Shown here piece by piece: positions 1 to 8,853 of a stretch of DNA of 64,000 nucleotides. The notes beneath the pieces were generated by a model that did no database searches, was not told the DNA's origin, and worked only from the letters and a program-made list of their open reading frames with translations. A program made the position numbers and the translations under genes. Origin of the DNA: JBALVT01 sp045110675 (GTDB taxonomy: Bacteria; Pseudomonadota; Gammaproteobacteria; Pseudomonadales; Halieaceae); contig JBGCGJ010000047.1 of the NCBI GenBank assembly GCA_045110675.1, positions 1 to 64,000 of the forward strand, given 5' to 3'. Within the stretch, counting starts at the first letter, position 1. The number at the start of each line of letters is the position of its first letter.

Positions 1-2158
1 GCTCATCTGAGGTGTCACTGGCCCCGTTGCGAATATCATAAAGGCCCGCGTAATGGCGCATTGCCTCTTCTAAATGATCAGCCGCTTGACTGAGGATTTC
101 GAAGTCTTTGTGCATTAGGTTAAAGGAAATGGCGGGGCCAAAACTTGGCCCGTCAGCGCTGTTAATGGACAGCACGTCAGCGCCGTGTACTAGTCCAACC
201 TTGTCTCGCCATAGGGCTTCGATTTGGCGGGTCGACAGGCTGCGCTGATCTTCCTTGGTTAGTTCAACGACGACTTCTCCGTTAATTCGATCGTAGCCAT
301 AGGCGAAAGTATGGGCGATGAGTTCTTTGTCTGGGCCATGCTCCTGCTGATACTCTTCTTCAATCTGGAACAGCGTCTCCGTCATAAAATTGATGACTTC
401 CTGGGTTCGTTGCTCTGGTGAGCCCTCGGTCATGCGCAGCTCTGCTTGAATAAACTCCCCCGGCGCGTCCGGTGCCAGTACTGTGCGAACCACGCCTCCG
501 GCGATGAGCCCCCCCGAAAGTATCAGCAGAGAAAGAAAAAAGGCGAGTGTGGTGTATCGGTTTTCGATACACTTTTCCATGAACGGCTTATAGCGGGTTT
601 CAATAAAGCCTTTTAGCTTTCTGTTGACGGCTTCCTGAATATGATCGACCGCCAGTAGCCATCGACTGGTTGTAGGCTTGCTATGGGCCAAATGCGAGGG
701 AAGAATCCATTTAGACTCAACCAGGGAGAAACACAGACACAGAATGACGACCCAGCCACAGGCCTCAGGGAAGGCGCCGAACATACCATCGATAAACAAT
801 GTAGGTGCGAACGCGGCAATGGTAGTTAACACACCAAAAGTGGCTGGCGTAGAAACGCGGTGCACACCGTTGACGATGCTTCTCAGGCTGTGACCGTATT
901 CCTCAGCCTCCGTATACGCACTTTCCCCCATGATGATCGCGTCATCGACCACGATACCCAGTACCAATATGAATCCAAAAATACTGATCATATTCAAAGA
1001 ACTGTCGATGTAAGGTGTGTTGATGAATGCCATAGCACCGAGAAAGCACACTGGGATCCCCAGCATGACCCAGAATGCCAGTTTGATTTCCAGGAAAAGA
1101 GCCAGGATGAAGAATACTAATAGGGCACCCATGCCGAGATTTTTGACCATCATACCCAACCGGTCATCCAGGTAGAACGTGATGTCCGACCAGATGCTGA
1201 GACTGATTCCCGGGGGTAGCCTTGCGTTTTTCTCAACCACATAGGCTTTGGTTACGTCGGCGGTCTTTATGATGTCCTGCTTGCCCATTGCATAGACGTT
1301 AATGCCCAGTGAATATTTACCATCGAATAGGGCGAAACCGCGGCCGTCTACAAAGGCGTCTCGGACCACAGCGATGTCGCCCAACAATAAACGAGTTCCA
1401 TCGGGCCAGGTTTTCAGCACGATAGATTCGAACTCTTTCTGCTCGTAGGCCTGCCCCAGCGTTCTGAGCATGATTTCGCCATTTTCTGTTTGTACGGATC
1501 CGGCCGGAAGGTCCAGTGATGACAAGGATATGGTGCGTGCAACTTCGCCTAGACTCAGGTGGTACTCGCGCAGTTGCTGCTCCGAAATTTCTACCGATAT
1601 TTCGTAATCTCGCGCACCGAAAACTCTCGCCGCTGAGACTTCCGGGAAAGTGAGCAGATCTCTGCGAATCTCATCTGCCAAGGACTTCATGCTTCTCTCG
1701 TCGAGCTCCCCCGAAATCTGCACGCTCAATGCAGGAAATAGCAACTCGGGTTGCATGACAATGGGGTTTTCAGATTCTTCGGGGAACTGCTGAACACCGT
1801 CAATTCTGTTTTTGACGTCACTGAGGAGCTTGCTTAAATCGGATCCTTCCAGTGGTTCAATAATAAGCTGGGCGTTCGATTCGTAGGCGGTCGAGGTGAC
1901 TCGTTTGATCCCGTCTACATCGTTGATGGCCTCTTCAATCTTTTCGACGATACCTTTTTCAACTTCTTCAGGTGCGGCCCCTGGGTAGGCCATATTGACC
2001 GTAATAATTTCGATATCGAAGCTGGGGAAAATAGCGCGCTGTATGGTAAATGCCGAAGCGAGGCCGACGACCATGATAATGGCCATTAGCAAATTCGCCG
2101 CCACGGGATTCATTGCAAACCAATTGATGATGCCCTTGTGGGTTTTTCTGCGGTTCAT
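1..2158 (-). CDS. RND (AcrB/HAE-type) efflux pump permease, 3' end outside window
   Basis: Inner-membrane proton-driven pump subunit that, with an adaptor and an outer-membrane channel, exports drugs or other toxic molecules. Reading the minus strand from an ATG at 2158 gives 719 codons open to the window edge. The start is MNRRKTHKGI, followed by a first membrane helix, a large periplasmic domain, and then a helix bundle containing GIVVDDAIIMGE, the Asp-Asp pair that carries protons in AcrB-type pumps (D407/D408 in AcrB). Full-length relatives are about 1030 residues, so roughly the last 300 residues lie to the left. Its ATG overlaps the TGA of the adaptor gene by 4 bases, so the two are translationally coupled. 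The substrate cannot be told from sequence. The family call is firm. Confidence 0.93.
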   Translation of the reverse strand, partial: MNRRKTHKGIINWFAMNPVAANLLMAIIMVVGLASAFTIQRAIFPSFDIEIITVNMAYPGAAPEEVEKGIVEKIEEAINDVDGIKRVTSTAYESNAQLIIEPLEGSDLSKLLSDVKNRIDGVQQFPEESENPIVMQPELLFPALSVQISGELDERSMKSLADEIRRDLLTFPEVSAARVFGARDYEISVEISEQQLREYHLSLGEVARTISLSSLDLPAGSVQTENGEIMLRTLGQAYEQKEFESIVLKTWPDGTRLLLGDIAVVRDAFVDGRGFALFDGKYSLGINVYAMGKQDIIKTADVTKAYVVEKNARLPPGISLSIWSDITFYLDDRLGMMVKNLGMGALLVFFILALFLEIKLAFWVMLGIPVCFLGAMAFINTPYIDSSLNMISIFGFILVLGIVVDDAIIMGESAYTEAEEYGHSLRSIVNGVHRVSTPATFGVLTTIAAFAPTLFIDGMFGAFPEACGWVVILCLCFSLVESKWILPSHLAHSKPTTSRWLLAVDHIQEAVNRKLKGFIETRYKPFMEKCIENRYTTLAFFLSLLILSGGLIAGGVVRTVLAPDAPGEFIQAELRMTEGSPEQRTQEVINFMTETLFQIEEEYQQEHGPDKELIAHTFAYGYDRINGEVVVELTKEDQRSLSTRQIEALWRDKVGLVHGADVLSINSADGPSFGPAISFNLMHKDFEILSQAADHLEEAMRHYAGLYDIRNGASDTSDE

Positions 2159-3459
2159 CCGGCATCACTATGGGAGTCGGTTTGAGGAATTTGTGGTGCT
2201 TTCGCAGCAGTGTTGGCGCTATCCTCTGCCAGTTCCGGCAGTATCACTGGATCGTCTGGAAGCTGTGTTCCAGCGCCGGTTTTGGTGCGCGACACGATAT
2301 TCACCTTCGCCCCTGCGAAGTTGCTGTCGAGTGCTGTGAGAGAAACCAGGTCCCCATCCTGGAGACCTGCTGTGACATACATCGTGTCTCCGCCCGTCCG
2401 CAATATCGTCACTTTGCGACTTCGCAATTGCAGGTTTTCATCGACCGTCCAGACAGCATTTCCCGCCCGCAAAATATAGCGGGGTAAGGCGACGAGATCT
2501 GTTTGCAGCTTGCCTTGGATATTTGCATTTACGAAGGTGCCGATGCGAAGCGGTGGGTAGGCGTTGTCTTGGCTCAAAGCATATGGATCGCTGACACGTG
2601 CAACCGTATGTAGAACTCTGGAGCGCTCGTCATAGGTACCTTCGGTGCGGTGCAAAGTCGCTGGCCAGTGCTTAACTTCGCCTGACACATCGGTATATAG
2701 ATCCACCCGGGTATTCATTGATTCAGTAGAGGCGAGGCCGGGTAGCTCAATATACGTCAACTTGCTCTGCGGTATCGCAAGCCGAACTTCGGCGTAATCA
2801 ACAGAGAAAATTTCAGCCAGTTGCGTTCCCATGCTCACAAACTGGCCGAGTTCACTGTGCTTTTCACTGATCAGGGCATCGTAGGGCGCGCGGATAATAG
2901 TGCGCTCGAGATCGTCCCGGGCTGTCCCCAGGTCGGCTTGGGCCGCTAGGGACTGCGCTTCAGCCTGGCCAAGTTGGGGTTTGCGTAAATACAAATCTTT
3001 GGCCGCTTGACTGCGCTGACTGCCCTTCGGTAGTTTTTCCCATTCATTGAGCGCCACTTGAGCTCGACCCTTTTCCTGTGCGAGATTGCTGTTGGCGGAT
3101 TCTAGAGCCGCCTGGGCCTGTAGCAATCGGGTTTGATAATTACGTGGGTCAATTCGCAAGATGACTTCGCCAGCTGAAACGAAACCGCCCACATTAAACT
3201 CGGGAGAAACTTCAACGATATTGCCACTGACTTCTGATATCAGACTGGTCTGGCGTAAAGGCGCAACACTACCCTGCGCCTGAATAGGTATTCTCAGGTC
3301 CTGCCGTACCACTTCAGCCACATCAATTGTCACTGGGACATAGACTGGTTCAGTGGTTTCTGAGGTAGGTCGATTGAGATACATAAGGTAGGAAACAGCC
3401 GCTGCAGCTGTGAGCATAACCAGCGGGAGAACTTTTTTACTTGAGAGCTTGGTGGCCAC
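2155..3459 (-). CDS. RND efflux periplasmic adaptor (membrane fusion protein, HlyD/AcrA family)
   Basis: Periplasmic adaptor linking the RND permease encoded next to it to an outer-membrane channel. The 434-residue protein has an N-terminal membrane anchor (about residues 9-27), a biotinyl/lipoyl-like half near residues 60-110, an Ala/Gln-rich coiled-coil hairpin (about 110-170) with LQAQAALESANSNLAQEK, the second lipoyl half near 190-215, then a beta-barrel. No lipobox is seen, so it is probably anchored by the helix. It is the first gene of a two-gene operon with the permease. The Asp/Pro/Ala-rich C-terminal tail (about 395-434) is unstructured-looking. No outer-membrane channel or regulator gene is visible nearby. 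Confidence 0.93.
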   Translation of the reverse strand: MATKLSSKKVLPLVMLTAAAAVSYLMYLNRPTSETTEPVYVPVTIDVAEVVRQDLRIPIQAQGSVAPLRQTSLISEVSGNIVEVSPEFNVGGFVSAGEVILRIDPRNYQTRLLQAQAALESANSNLAQEKGRAQVALNEWEKLPKGSQRSQAAKDLYLRKPQLGQAEAQSLAAQADLGTARDDLERTIIRAPYDALISEKHSELGQFVSMGTQLAEIFSVDYAEVRLAIPQSKLTYIELPGLASTESMNTRVDLYTDVSGEVKHWPATLHRTEGTYDERSRVLHTVARVSDPYALSQDNAYPPLRIGTFVNANIQGKLQTDLVALPRYILRAGNAVWTVDENLQLRSRKVTILRTGGDTMYVTAGLQDGDLVSLTALDSNFAGAKVNIVSRTKTGAGTQLPDDPVILPELAEDSANTAAKAPQIPQTDSHSDAG

Positions 3460-3703
3460 GATTCATTCCATAGACTTGTTCCCCGATTTTCCAAATCCTT
3501 GGTCCATCGCCAACCGCTTGCCTTCGGCGCTTTTTACGGGAAACTAAAGCGTCATTTATACCACAAACAGGAAGTGAATAACTGTGAAATCCTTGTAATG
3601 AAAGGGTTTTGCTTGCGTCTGACACGCGCCAAGTTTAAAGGCTGATCCTACTCATTCCCTGACCGTTGGCGCGCTGTCGTTACTTTTTTACCGATCCGCT
3701 TGG

Positions 3704-4525
3704 CTATTGTTCAGCTTTATCCATATGCACGTCCATTTGAGGATAGGGAATACTGATACCCGCTTCGTCGAATTTGAGTTTTACTGCTTCGGTCGTGTCC
3801 CACATCACATTCCAGTAGTCCTGCGAGTTTACCCAAGGGCGCACAATAAAATTGACGCTGGAGTCCGCGAGTTCACTCAGAGCAACAACAGGTGCCGGAT
3901 CAGCGAGAACCCGGGTATCTGCTGCGATAATGTCCTGCAGCATTTGTTTCGCCTTGCGCAGGTCATCGTCGTAGGAGATTCCAAACACCATGTCGACTCT
4001 GCGAGTATCCCGGGCGGAGTAATTGGTGATATTGTTTTCGAGGATTGCACCGTTGGGAATGATAATTTCCTTGTTGTCCGTGGTCGTCATGGTGGTGGTA
4101 AAAATATTGATATTGTCGATTACACCTGAAGCGCCGGATACCTCCACAAAATCGCCTTTGTTAAAAGGGCGAAAGACAATGATCATAACGCCTGCTGCGA
4201 AGTTTGACAGTGAACTTTGTAGGGATAAACCGATCGCCAGGCCCGCAGCACCCAATAGTGCGATCAGCGAAGTGGTGTCGATTCCCAGCTGGCTAAGAGC
4301 GGCAATAACAACGAATAAAAGCAGCACCCAACGTAAAATGGAGCTGAGGAAGCGCACCAGCATTTCATCCATTTCCCGTTTTCTCATCAGCTTGTCGATC
4401 ACATTGGTGACGATGCCGACGACAATGCGACCCACGCTGAAAATAACCAGTGCGAAGACAATTTTGATACCCCAGGGAATGGCGTACTCGGTAATTAGCT
4501 GGCTGACATCGAGGTTCTCAAGCAT
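3704..4525 (-). CDS. mscS: Small-conductance mechanosensitive channel, MscS family
   Basis: Inner-membrane channel that opens under membrane tension and releases solutes during osmotic downshock. At 273 residues it is close to E. coli MscS (286). Three hydrophobic helices lie in residues 15-125. The third is the pore-lining Gly/Ala helix (ALLGAAGLAIGLSLQSSLSN), matching the MscS signature. It is followed by the beta domain (FRPFNKGDFVEVSG) and the vestibule domain with IIIPNGAILENNITNYS. The start ATG at 4525 has AGGA upstream. It is transcribed alone, with about 244 bases to the adaptor gene and 185 to the divergent MaoC gene. Confidence 0.93.
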   Translation of the reverse strand: MLENLDVSQLITEYAIPWGIKIVFALVIFSVGRIVVGIVTNVIDKLMRKREMDEMLVRFLSSILRWVLLLFVVIAALSQLGIDTTSLIALLGAAGLAIGLSLQSSLSNFAAGVMIIVFRPFNKGDFVEVSGASGVIDNINIFTTTMTTTDNKEIIIPNGAILENNITNYSARDTRRVDMVFGISYDDDLRKAKQMLQDIIAADTRVLADPAPVVALSELADSSVNFIVRPWVNSQDYWNVMWDTTEAVKLKFDEAGISIPYPQMDVHMDKAEQ

Positions 4526-4710
4526 TTGACTGTTCCTATTTCCTGTAAGTGCGACATAACCATTTTACCACCGATACTGCCCTGCGATGCAGCTACTGGT
4601 GAAAACATTTGAACTGTTTTTAATTTGCCGAGCGAGGCGCTTACTTTTCGCTCCGATGGGCCTTACTATAGGAGCTTCTCCAACTCCTCTTAGCGATCGA
4701 GTATTCGAAT

Positions 4711-5166
4711 ATGACCACTGTCTTCAGTAATCCCGCGTCACTCCTGGAATCTCAGGGTCAGCATTTGGGCTACAGCGAGTGGCTGAAAATCGAGCAGGAA
4801 AGAATTGATTTGTTTGCCGAGGCCACGGGAGATCACCAGTGGATTCACGTCGACCCCGATCGCGCAGCGCAGGGCCCCTTTGGAAAAACCGTGGCCCATG
4901 GCTACCTGACATTGTCCCTGGCGAACCTGTTTCTTCCCGAGATTATGCGGGTAGATAATACCTCTATGGGGGTAAATTATGGCTGTGAGAAAGTGCGCTT
5001 TCCGGCTCCTGTACCCGTCGGCAGCCGTGTTCGAGGCGGTGGCGAAGTGCTCCAGGTGGAGGAAGTCAAGGGTGGCGTGCAGATAGTAGTGCGAATGACG
5101 ATAGAAGTAGAGGGCTCTGATAGGCCCGGGTGTGTGATTGACACCATTAGCCGTTTTTACCCCTAG
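4711..5166 (+). CDS. MaoC-family (R)-enoyl-CoA hydratase-like protein
   Basis: Single hot-dog-fold MaoC domain of 151 residues, predicted to add or remove water across the double bond of an enoyl-CoA. Residues 38-62 (ATGDHQWIHVDPDRAAQGPF then AHGYLTLSL) carry the hydratase-2 motif with candidate catalytic Asp41 and His46. The gene is first in a same-strand run that continues with a Nudix hydrolase (59 bases later), a flavoprotein, a cytochrome c and a CitE-like enzyme, so it probably acts in a CoA-thioester pathway. Stand-alone MaoC proteins can also act in polyester synthesis or methylmalyl-type pathways, and the substrate is unknown. Confidence 0.85.
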   Translation: MTTVFSNPASLLESQGQHLGYSEWLKIEQERIDLFAEATGDHQWIHVDPDRAAQGPFGKTVAHGYLTLSLANLFLPEIMRVDNTSMGVNYGCEKVRFPAPVPVGSRVRGGGEVLQVEEVKGGVQIVVRMTIEVEGSDRPGCVIDTISRFYP

Positions 5167-5225
5167 AGCAGGACGAGAATCGATAATCCCTGGCTTTGGA
5201 TCACACCAGGCCTTAACTGAAATCA

Positions 5226-5954
5226 ATGCTCCGGGACAGAATGACAACAAGCGAAATTATTGAAACCAGCGAGACCATAGAGCCTGTTTTGCCCGCGGCA
5301 ACCGTGGTGCTTTTGCGCGATGGTGACAGCGGTCTCGAGGCCTTGCTGGTGCAGCGTAGCAAGGCGGTCAAACACATGGGTGGGATGTGGGTTTTCCCCG
5401 GTGGGAAAGTCGACGAAGCTGACTATCAAGGTGCTCGTGAAGCATACAGTGCTGCTCTCAACGCCGCCATACGTGAAACCTCCGAGGAGGTCGGCCTGGT
5501 TATCCAATCCGACCAATTGGTCTATCAGTCACACTGGACTACACCCGAAGGTGCAAAAAAACGTTTCGCGACCTGGTTTTTCCTGGCGATCCTGGAAGAC
5601 GGTCAAAGTGTTACCGTCGATGGCGGTGAGATATCCAATCACCGCTGGGTTTCTCCAGAGCAGGCCCTTTGGGAGTGCTCCGATGATGCCTGTGATCTTC
5701 GCCTGATGCCGCCAACTTACGTTAGCTTATGCGATATTGCCCAGTACGAGGATTGTAATCAGGCCAGAATGGGTATCGGTGCTAGAGCTGCCATAGTGTA
5801 CGCACCCAATATGGCAGCCGTTGAGGGCGGCATGTGCTTTATGTACTCCGGAGATGCCGGATACGATAGTGGATTGCCGGACACACATGGCCCGCGCCAT
5901 CGATGCGAAATGATTGATGGGAAACTTGATTACATCAGCCACGGTTGGACTTAA
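5226..5954 (+). CDS. Nudix hydrolase, NUDT19-like (possible acyl-CoA diphosphatase)
   Basis: Hydrolase of nucleoside diphosphates linked to another moiety. The 242-residue protein has LLVQRSKAVKHMGGMWVFPGGKVDEAD followed after a short insertion by AAIRETSEEVGLV, which is a Nudix box with an insertion between the GG and RExxEE parts, as in NUDT19-type CoA diphosphatases. That link fits the CoA-dependent neighbours but remains an inference. The first ATG is at 5226. A second in-frame ATG at 5241 has GGGAC just upstream and is an equally possible start. It sits 12 bases before the flavoprotein gene in the same apparent operon. Confidence 0.82.
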   Translation: MLRDRMTTSEIIETSETIEPVLPAATVVLLRDGDSGLEALLVQRSKAVKHMGGMWVFPGGKVDEADYQGAREAYSAALNAAIRETSEEVGLVIQSDQLVYQSHWTTPEGAKKRFATWFFLAILEDGQSVTVDGGEISNHRWVSPEQALWECSDDACDLRLMPPTYVSLCDIAQYEDCNQARMGIGARAAIVYAPNMAAVEGGMCFMYSGDAGYDSGLPDTHGPRHRCEMIDGKLDYISHGWT

Positions 5955-5966
5955 GAGTGAATCTGC

Positions 5967-7523
5967 ATGAATAACGATGAGACTGATACGGCGAACACGG
6001 CAACGAAAACTGCCGGCATAAGCCGCCGTCATCTATTGACCGGAGTGGCGGCCACTGCGGCGACTACTCTCGCTGCGGGCACCGCCGCAGTGCCGAGCTC
6101 GGAGATCAAGTCTTGGGATATTTATACCGACGTACTGGTTGCTGGCTCGGGCGCAGGAGGTATAAGCGCCGCGATTGAAGCCAAAGCCGCTGGCGCTGAT
6201 GTGCTGGTCATTGAGTCTCTGGCCAAATTTGGAGGTTCCTCCGCCATGTCTGGTGGCGTGGTTTACGCTGGGGGTGGGACGGCTTTGCAGCGTGCGCTTG
6301 GAATTGAAGACTCAGTTGAAGATATGTACAACTTCATTGCCAACGCTGGAGGCAAGCATCCTCAACTGGACAAGATCCAAATGTATTGCGAGCAGAGTGT
6401 GGCCCACTTTGATTGGCTCACCGCGTTGGGTGTGCCGTATACAGAAAAGTTTACCGCTGAAAAGGGCTTGCCGCTGCGGGATGAATCCCTTTACTACTCG
6501 GGAAATGAGTTGGCGTGGCCCGCGAGGGATCTTGCAACACCCGCGCCGCGAGGTCACGTTCCCGGCGTAGCGGGGATGAACGGGGGGCGCAGCTTGATGG
6601 AAGTCATGACGGCTCGGGCCAAGGCTGAAGGGGTTGCGATGCGTGCCAAGGTGGCCGGGCAGAGATTGGTTGTACACAGTGATGGGAAAATTGCCGGTAT
6701 GCTAGTGACCATCAACGGGACACCCAAAAGCATCCGAGTGCGGCGAGCGGTTGTGTTGGCCTGTGGAGGCTTTATTCACAACCGGGAAATGCTTAAACAG
6801 TATGCCCCCGACCTCTACGACTGTTCTGTACCCTGGGGAAATGCCGGCGACCAGGGTGAGGGAATCAATATGGGTATGGCGGCAGGTGCTGCCGCACTGA
6901 GAATGCACGAAGGTTTCGCGATCGCACCCATTTATCCACCTGAAAATGTTATCTCGGGAATTGTCGTCAACGCCTCTGGACAGCGGTTTGTATCGGAGGA
7001 GTCTTACCACGGTGTGCTGGGCAACGAAATTGCCTTCCGTCAGGGCGGAAAGGCCTGGTTGATTACCGATGAACACAGCGGTTTTCAATCCAAGCAGGAC
7101 AATTTTTTATTGGATGCTCAAGCTAACACGATTGGAGACGTGGCAGATCAAGTGGGTTTTCCACGGGGCTCCTTACAAAATACCGTAGCGTACTACAATC
7201 GCTATGCTCAAAGTGGACAAGATCCTCTGTTTCAAAAGAGTGCGAAGTACTTGCGACCGATGGCAGGGCCGCCTTATAGCGCATGGAATCTCAGCGTGGA
7301 TAGCGCGTTCTTTCCCGCCCACACCTTTGGCGGCTTGCATACGCGCACAACAGGGCAGGTGGTGAGTAGCTTTGGCGAAGATATTCCAGGGCTATACGCG
7401 GCGGGGCGAAATACCGCTGGTTTACCCATGGCACCTTATATCGCCAGTGGGCTTTCTGTGGGGGATTGTACTTTTTTTGGTAGACAGGCGGGTAGGGCTG
7501 CTGCGGCGGAGAAGGCCTCTTGA
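5967..7523 (+). CDS. Tat-exported FAD-dependent dehydrogenase (fumarate reductase/3-ketosteroid dehydrogenase-like FAD_binding_2 family)
   Basis: Flavoprotein of 518 residues with a twin-arginine signal (SRRHLLTG, residues 19-26, followed by an Ala-rich hydrophobic stretch to about 42), so it should be folded in the cytoplasm and exported. The FAD dinucleotide-binding motif GSGAGG is at 60-65, and the C-terminal FAD motif GLYAAGRNTAGLPMAPYIASG matches the FAD_binding_2 superfamily, which includes fumarate reductases, urocanate reductase and 3-ketosteroid delta1-dehydrogenases. It has no heme domain of its own, but the next gene encodes an exported cytochrome c and overlaps it by 3 bases, so the pair probably passes electrons flavin to heme. 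The substrate is unknown. Direction (oxidation versus reduction) cannot be told, though the catabolic context favours oxidation. Confidence 0.87.
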   Translation: MNNDETDTANTATKTAGISRRHLLTGVAATAATTLAAGTAAVPSSEIKSWDIYTDVLVAGSGAGGISAAIEAKAAGADVLVIESLAKFGGSSAMSGGVVYAGGGTALQRALGIEDSVEDMYNFIANAGGKHPQLDKIQMYCEQSVAHFDWLTALGVPYTEKFTAEKGLPLRDESLYYSGNELAWPARDLATPAPRGHVPGVAGMNGGRSLMEVMTARAKAEGVAMRAKVAGQRLVVHSDGKIAGMLVTINGTPKSIRVRRAVVLACGGFIHNREMLKQYAPDLYDCSVPWGNAGDQGEGINMGMAAGAAALRMHEGFAIAPIYPPENVISGIVVNASGQRFVSEESYHGVLGNEIAFRQGGKAWLITDEHSGFQSKQDNFLLDAQANTIGDVADQVGFPRGSLQNTVAYYNRYAQSGQDPLFQKSAKYLRPMAGPPYSAWNLSVDSAFFPAHTFGGLHTRTTGQVVSSFGEDIPGLYAAGRNTAGLPMAPYIASGLSVGDCTFFGRQAGRAAAAEKAS

Positions 7524-7990
7524 AATTTCGCTCCATCAGTTTCGTTGTATTTTGTTTGTGGCTTTGCTGCATGGGATTTTCCAGGTCTGCATGGGCCGAG
7601 ATGGCAAAGAGTGATTCTGGGAGCATCGATATCCTGGGCATTGGCAATGCCGAGCGAGGCCGATTGGTTTTCGCTCCTTGTCGAACCTGTCACTACGCCG
7701 AGAAATTTATGGGTCATAACAACGGTCCCAACCTACACCGTATTTTTGGCAAAGTGGCTGGCAAACAGCAGGATTTTGCCTACTATTCGGAAACCTTTAA
7801 AAAGGCTGATGTGGTATGGACGCCGGAGCTGTTGTATTTATGGCTCGCCGATCCCAAGGCCATGTTCCCCGGATCCAACATGATGAGCCTCGGTGTTCCC
7901 GACCCCCAGAAAAGAGCAGACCTGATCGCTTTTTTGAAAGTGGCGAGTCAGGGCCCCCAGGCAACACCTAGCGAAGACAATGACCAATGA
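7520..7990 (+). CDS. Exported class I cytochrome c
   Basis: Small periplasmic electron carrier of 156 residues. A signal peptide covers about residues 1-27 (ending SRSAWA), the heme attachment motif CRTCH is at 54-58, and a later Met in MMSLGV is the likely axial ligand. The fold resembles mitochondrial-type or c2 cytochromes (GPNLHRIFGKVAGK). The start is TTG at 7520, overlapping the TGA of the flavoprotein. The first in-frame ATG (7571) would cut off most of the signal peptide, so TTG is preferred. It ends in an ATGA overlap with the CitE-like gene. It is probably the redox partner of the adjacent Tat flavoprotein. Confidence 0.88.
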   Translation: MKFRSISFVVFCLWLCCMGFSRSAWAEMAKSDSGSIDILGIGNAERGRLVFAPCRTCHYAEKFMGHNNGPNLHRIFGKVAGKQQDFAYYSETFKKADVVWTPELLYLWLADPKAMFPGSNMMSLGVPDPQKRADLIAFLKVASQGPQATPSEDNDQ

Positions 7991-8853
7991 ATACTCCCGT
8001 TTTACGTTCCGTTCTGTTCATGCCAGCTTCGAATCAAAGGGCTATGGATAAGGCTCGCTCCCTGCCTTCTGATGCGATTATTTTCGATTTAGAAGATGCG
8101 GTGGCAGTTGATGCAAAAGACAACGCTAGAGAGCAAGTCTTATCGCAGTTGGCTGCTGGTGGCTACGGTGAACGCCATATGGTGGTCCGCTCCAACGCCC
8201 TTTCTACGCCCTGGGGAGAGGCAGACATTCGCGCGGTGGCGAAATCAACAATAGATACCATCTGCCTACCAAAAATTGAAACAGTAGCGGAGCTTGAGCA
8301 GGTAGGCGCATTGTTGGCTGAATGCGGCCGCGCCGACATCCGTCTTTGGGCCATGATCGAAACCCCCCTGGGTGTTCGCAACGTAAACCAATTGGCTCAA
8401 TTTGATGCTTTGACAGCGCTGGTCATGGGCACTTCCGACCTGGCTTCAGAACTGCGTGTACCGCATAGGGCAGATCGTTTGGGTCTACAATACTCGCTTG
8501 GGCGCTGCGTATTGGCAGCCCGGCAAAACGGTAAAGTGATTCTCGATGGTGTCCAATTGGACCTGGAAGACGCGGAGGGTTTAAAGGCGATATGCGAACA
8601 GGGCAGGGCGCTGGGCTTTGACGGAAAAACGCTCATTCATCCCAGTCAAATTGAAACTGCAAACAGCGCATTTGGTCATTCGAAAGAAGATGTGGAACAC
8701 GCTCGACAAATCCTTGAAGTATGGGAAACAGCACAGACGCAAAGTAAAGGCGTTGCTGTGCTCAATGGTAAGTTGGTGGAACTGATGCACGTCGAGGAAG
8801 CCACCCGCGTGCTGCAGCAAGTGGGTGGCGCGGCGTTAGAACTTACTTCGTAA
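7987..8853 (+). CDS. CitE/HpcH-HpaI family aldolase-lyase (citrate lyase beta-like)
   Basis: TIM-barrel C-C lyase family that splits hydroxyacyl-CoAs such as malyl-CoA or citramalyl-CoA. The 288 residues begin LRSVLFMPASNQRAMDKA, a typical CitE opening, and contain IIFDLEDAV (metal-ligand Asp/Glu region), CLPKIET, AMIETPLG and KTLIHPSQI, all family signatures. It overlaps the cytochrome gene by ATGA and is the last gene of the plus-strand run. Its 3' end overlaps the convergent thiolase-like gene by 11 bases. Members can be lyases or, with a thioesterase activity, malate synthase-like. The exact substrate is open. Confidence 0.88.
   Translation: MNTPVLRSVLFMPASNQRAMDKARSLPSDAIIFDLEDAVAVDAKDNAREQVLSQLAAGGYGERHMVVRSNALSTPWGEADIRAVAKSTIDTICLPKIETVAELEQVGALLAECGRADIRLWAMIETPLGVRNVNQLAQFDALTALVMGTSDLASELRVPHRADRLGLQYSLGRCVLAARQNGKVILDGVQLDLEDAEGLKAICEQGRALGFDGKTLIHPSQIETANSAFGHSKEDVEHARQILEVWETAQTQSKGVAVLNGKLVELMHVEEATRVLQQVGGAALELTS

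Noticed and set aside
3437..3625. 62-residue minus-strand frame before the adaptor gene
   Set aside because: Lies upstream of and slightly overlapping the adaptor start, no similarity and no good ribosome site.
4738..5250. 170-residue minus-strand open frame
   Set aside because: Antisense to the MaoC gene, low-complexity His/Cys-rich translation, no similarity.
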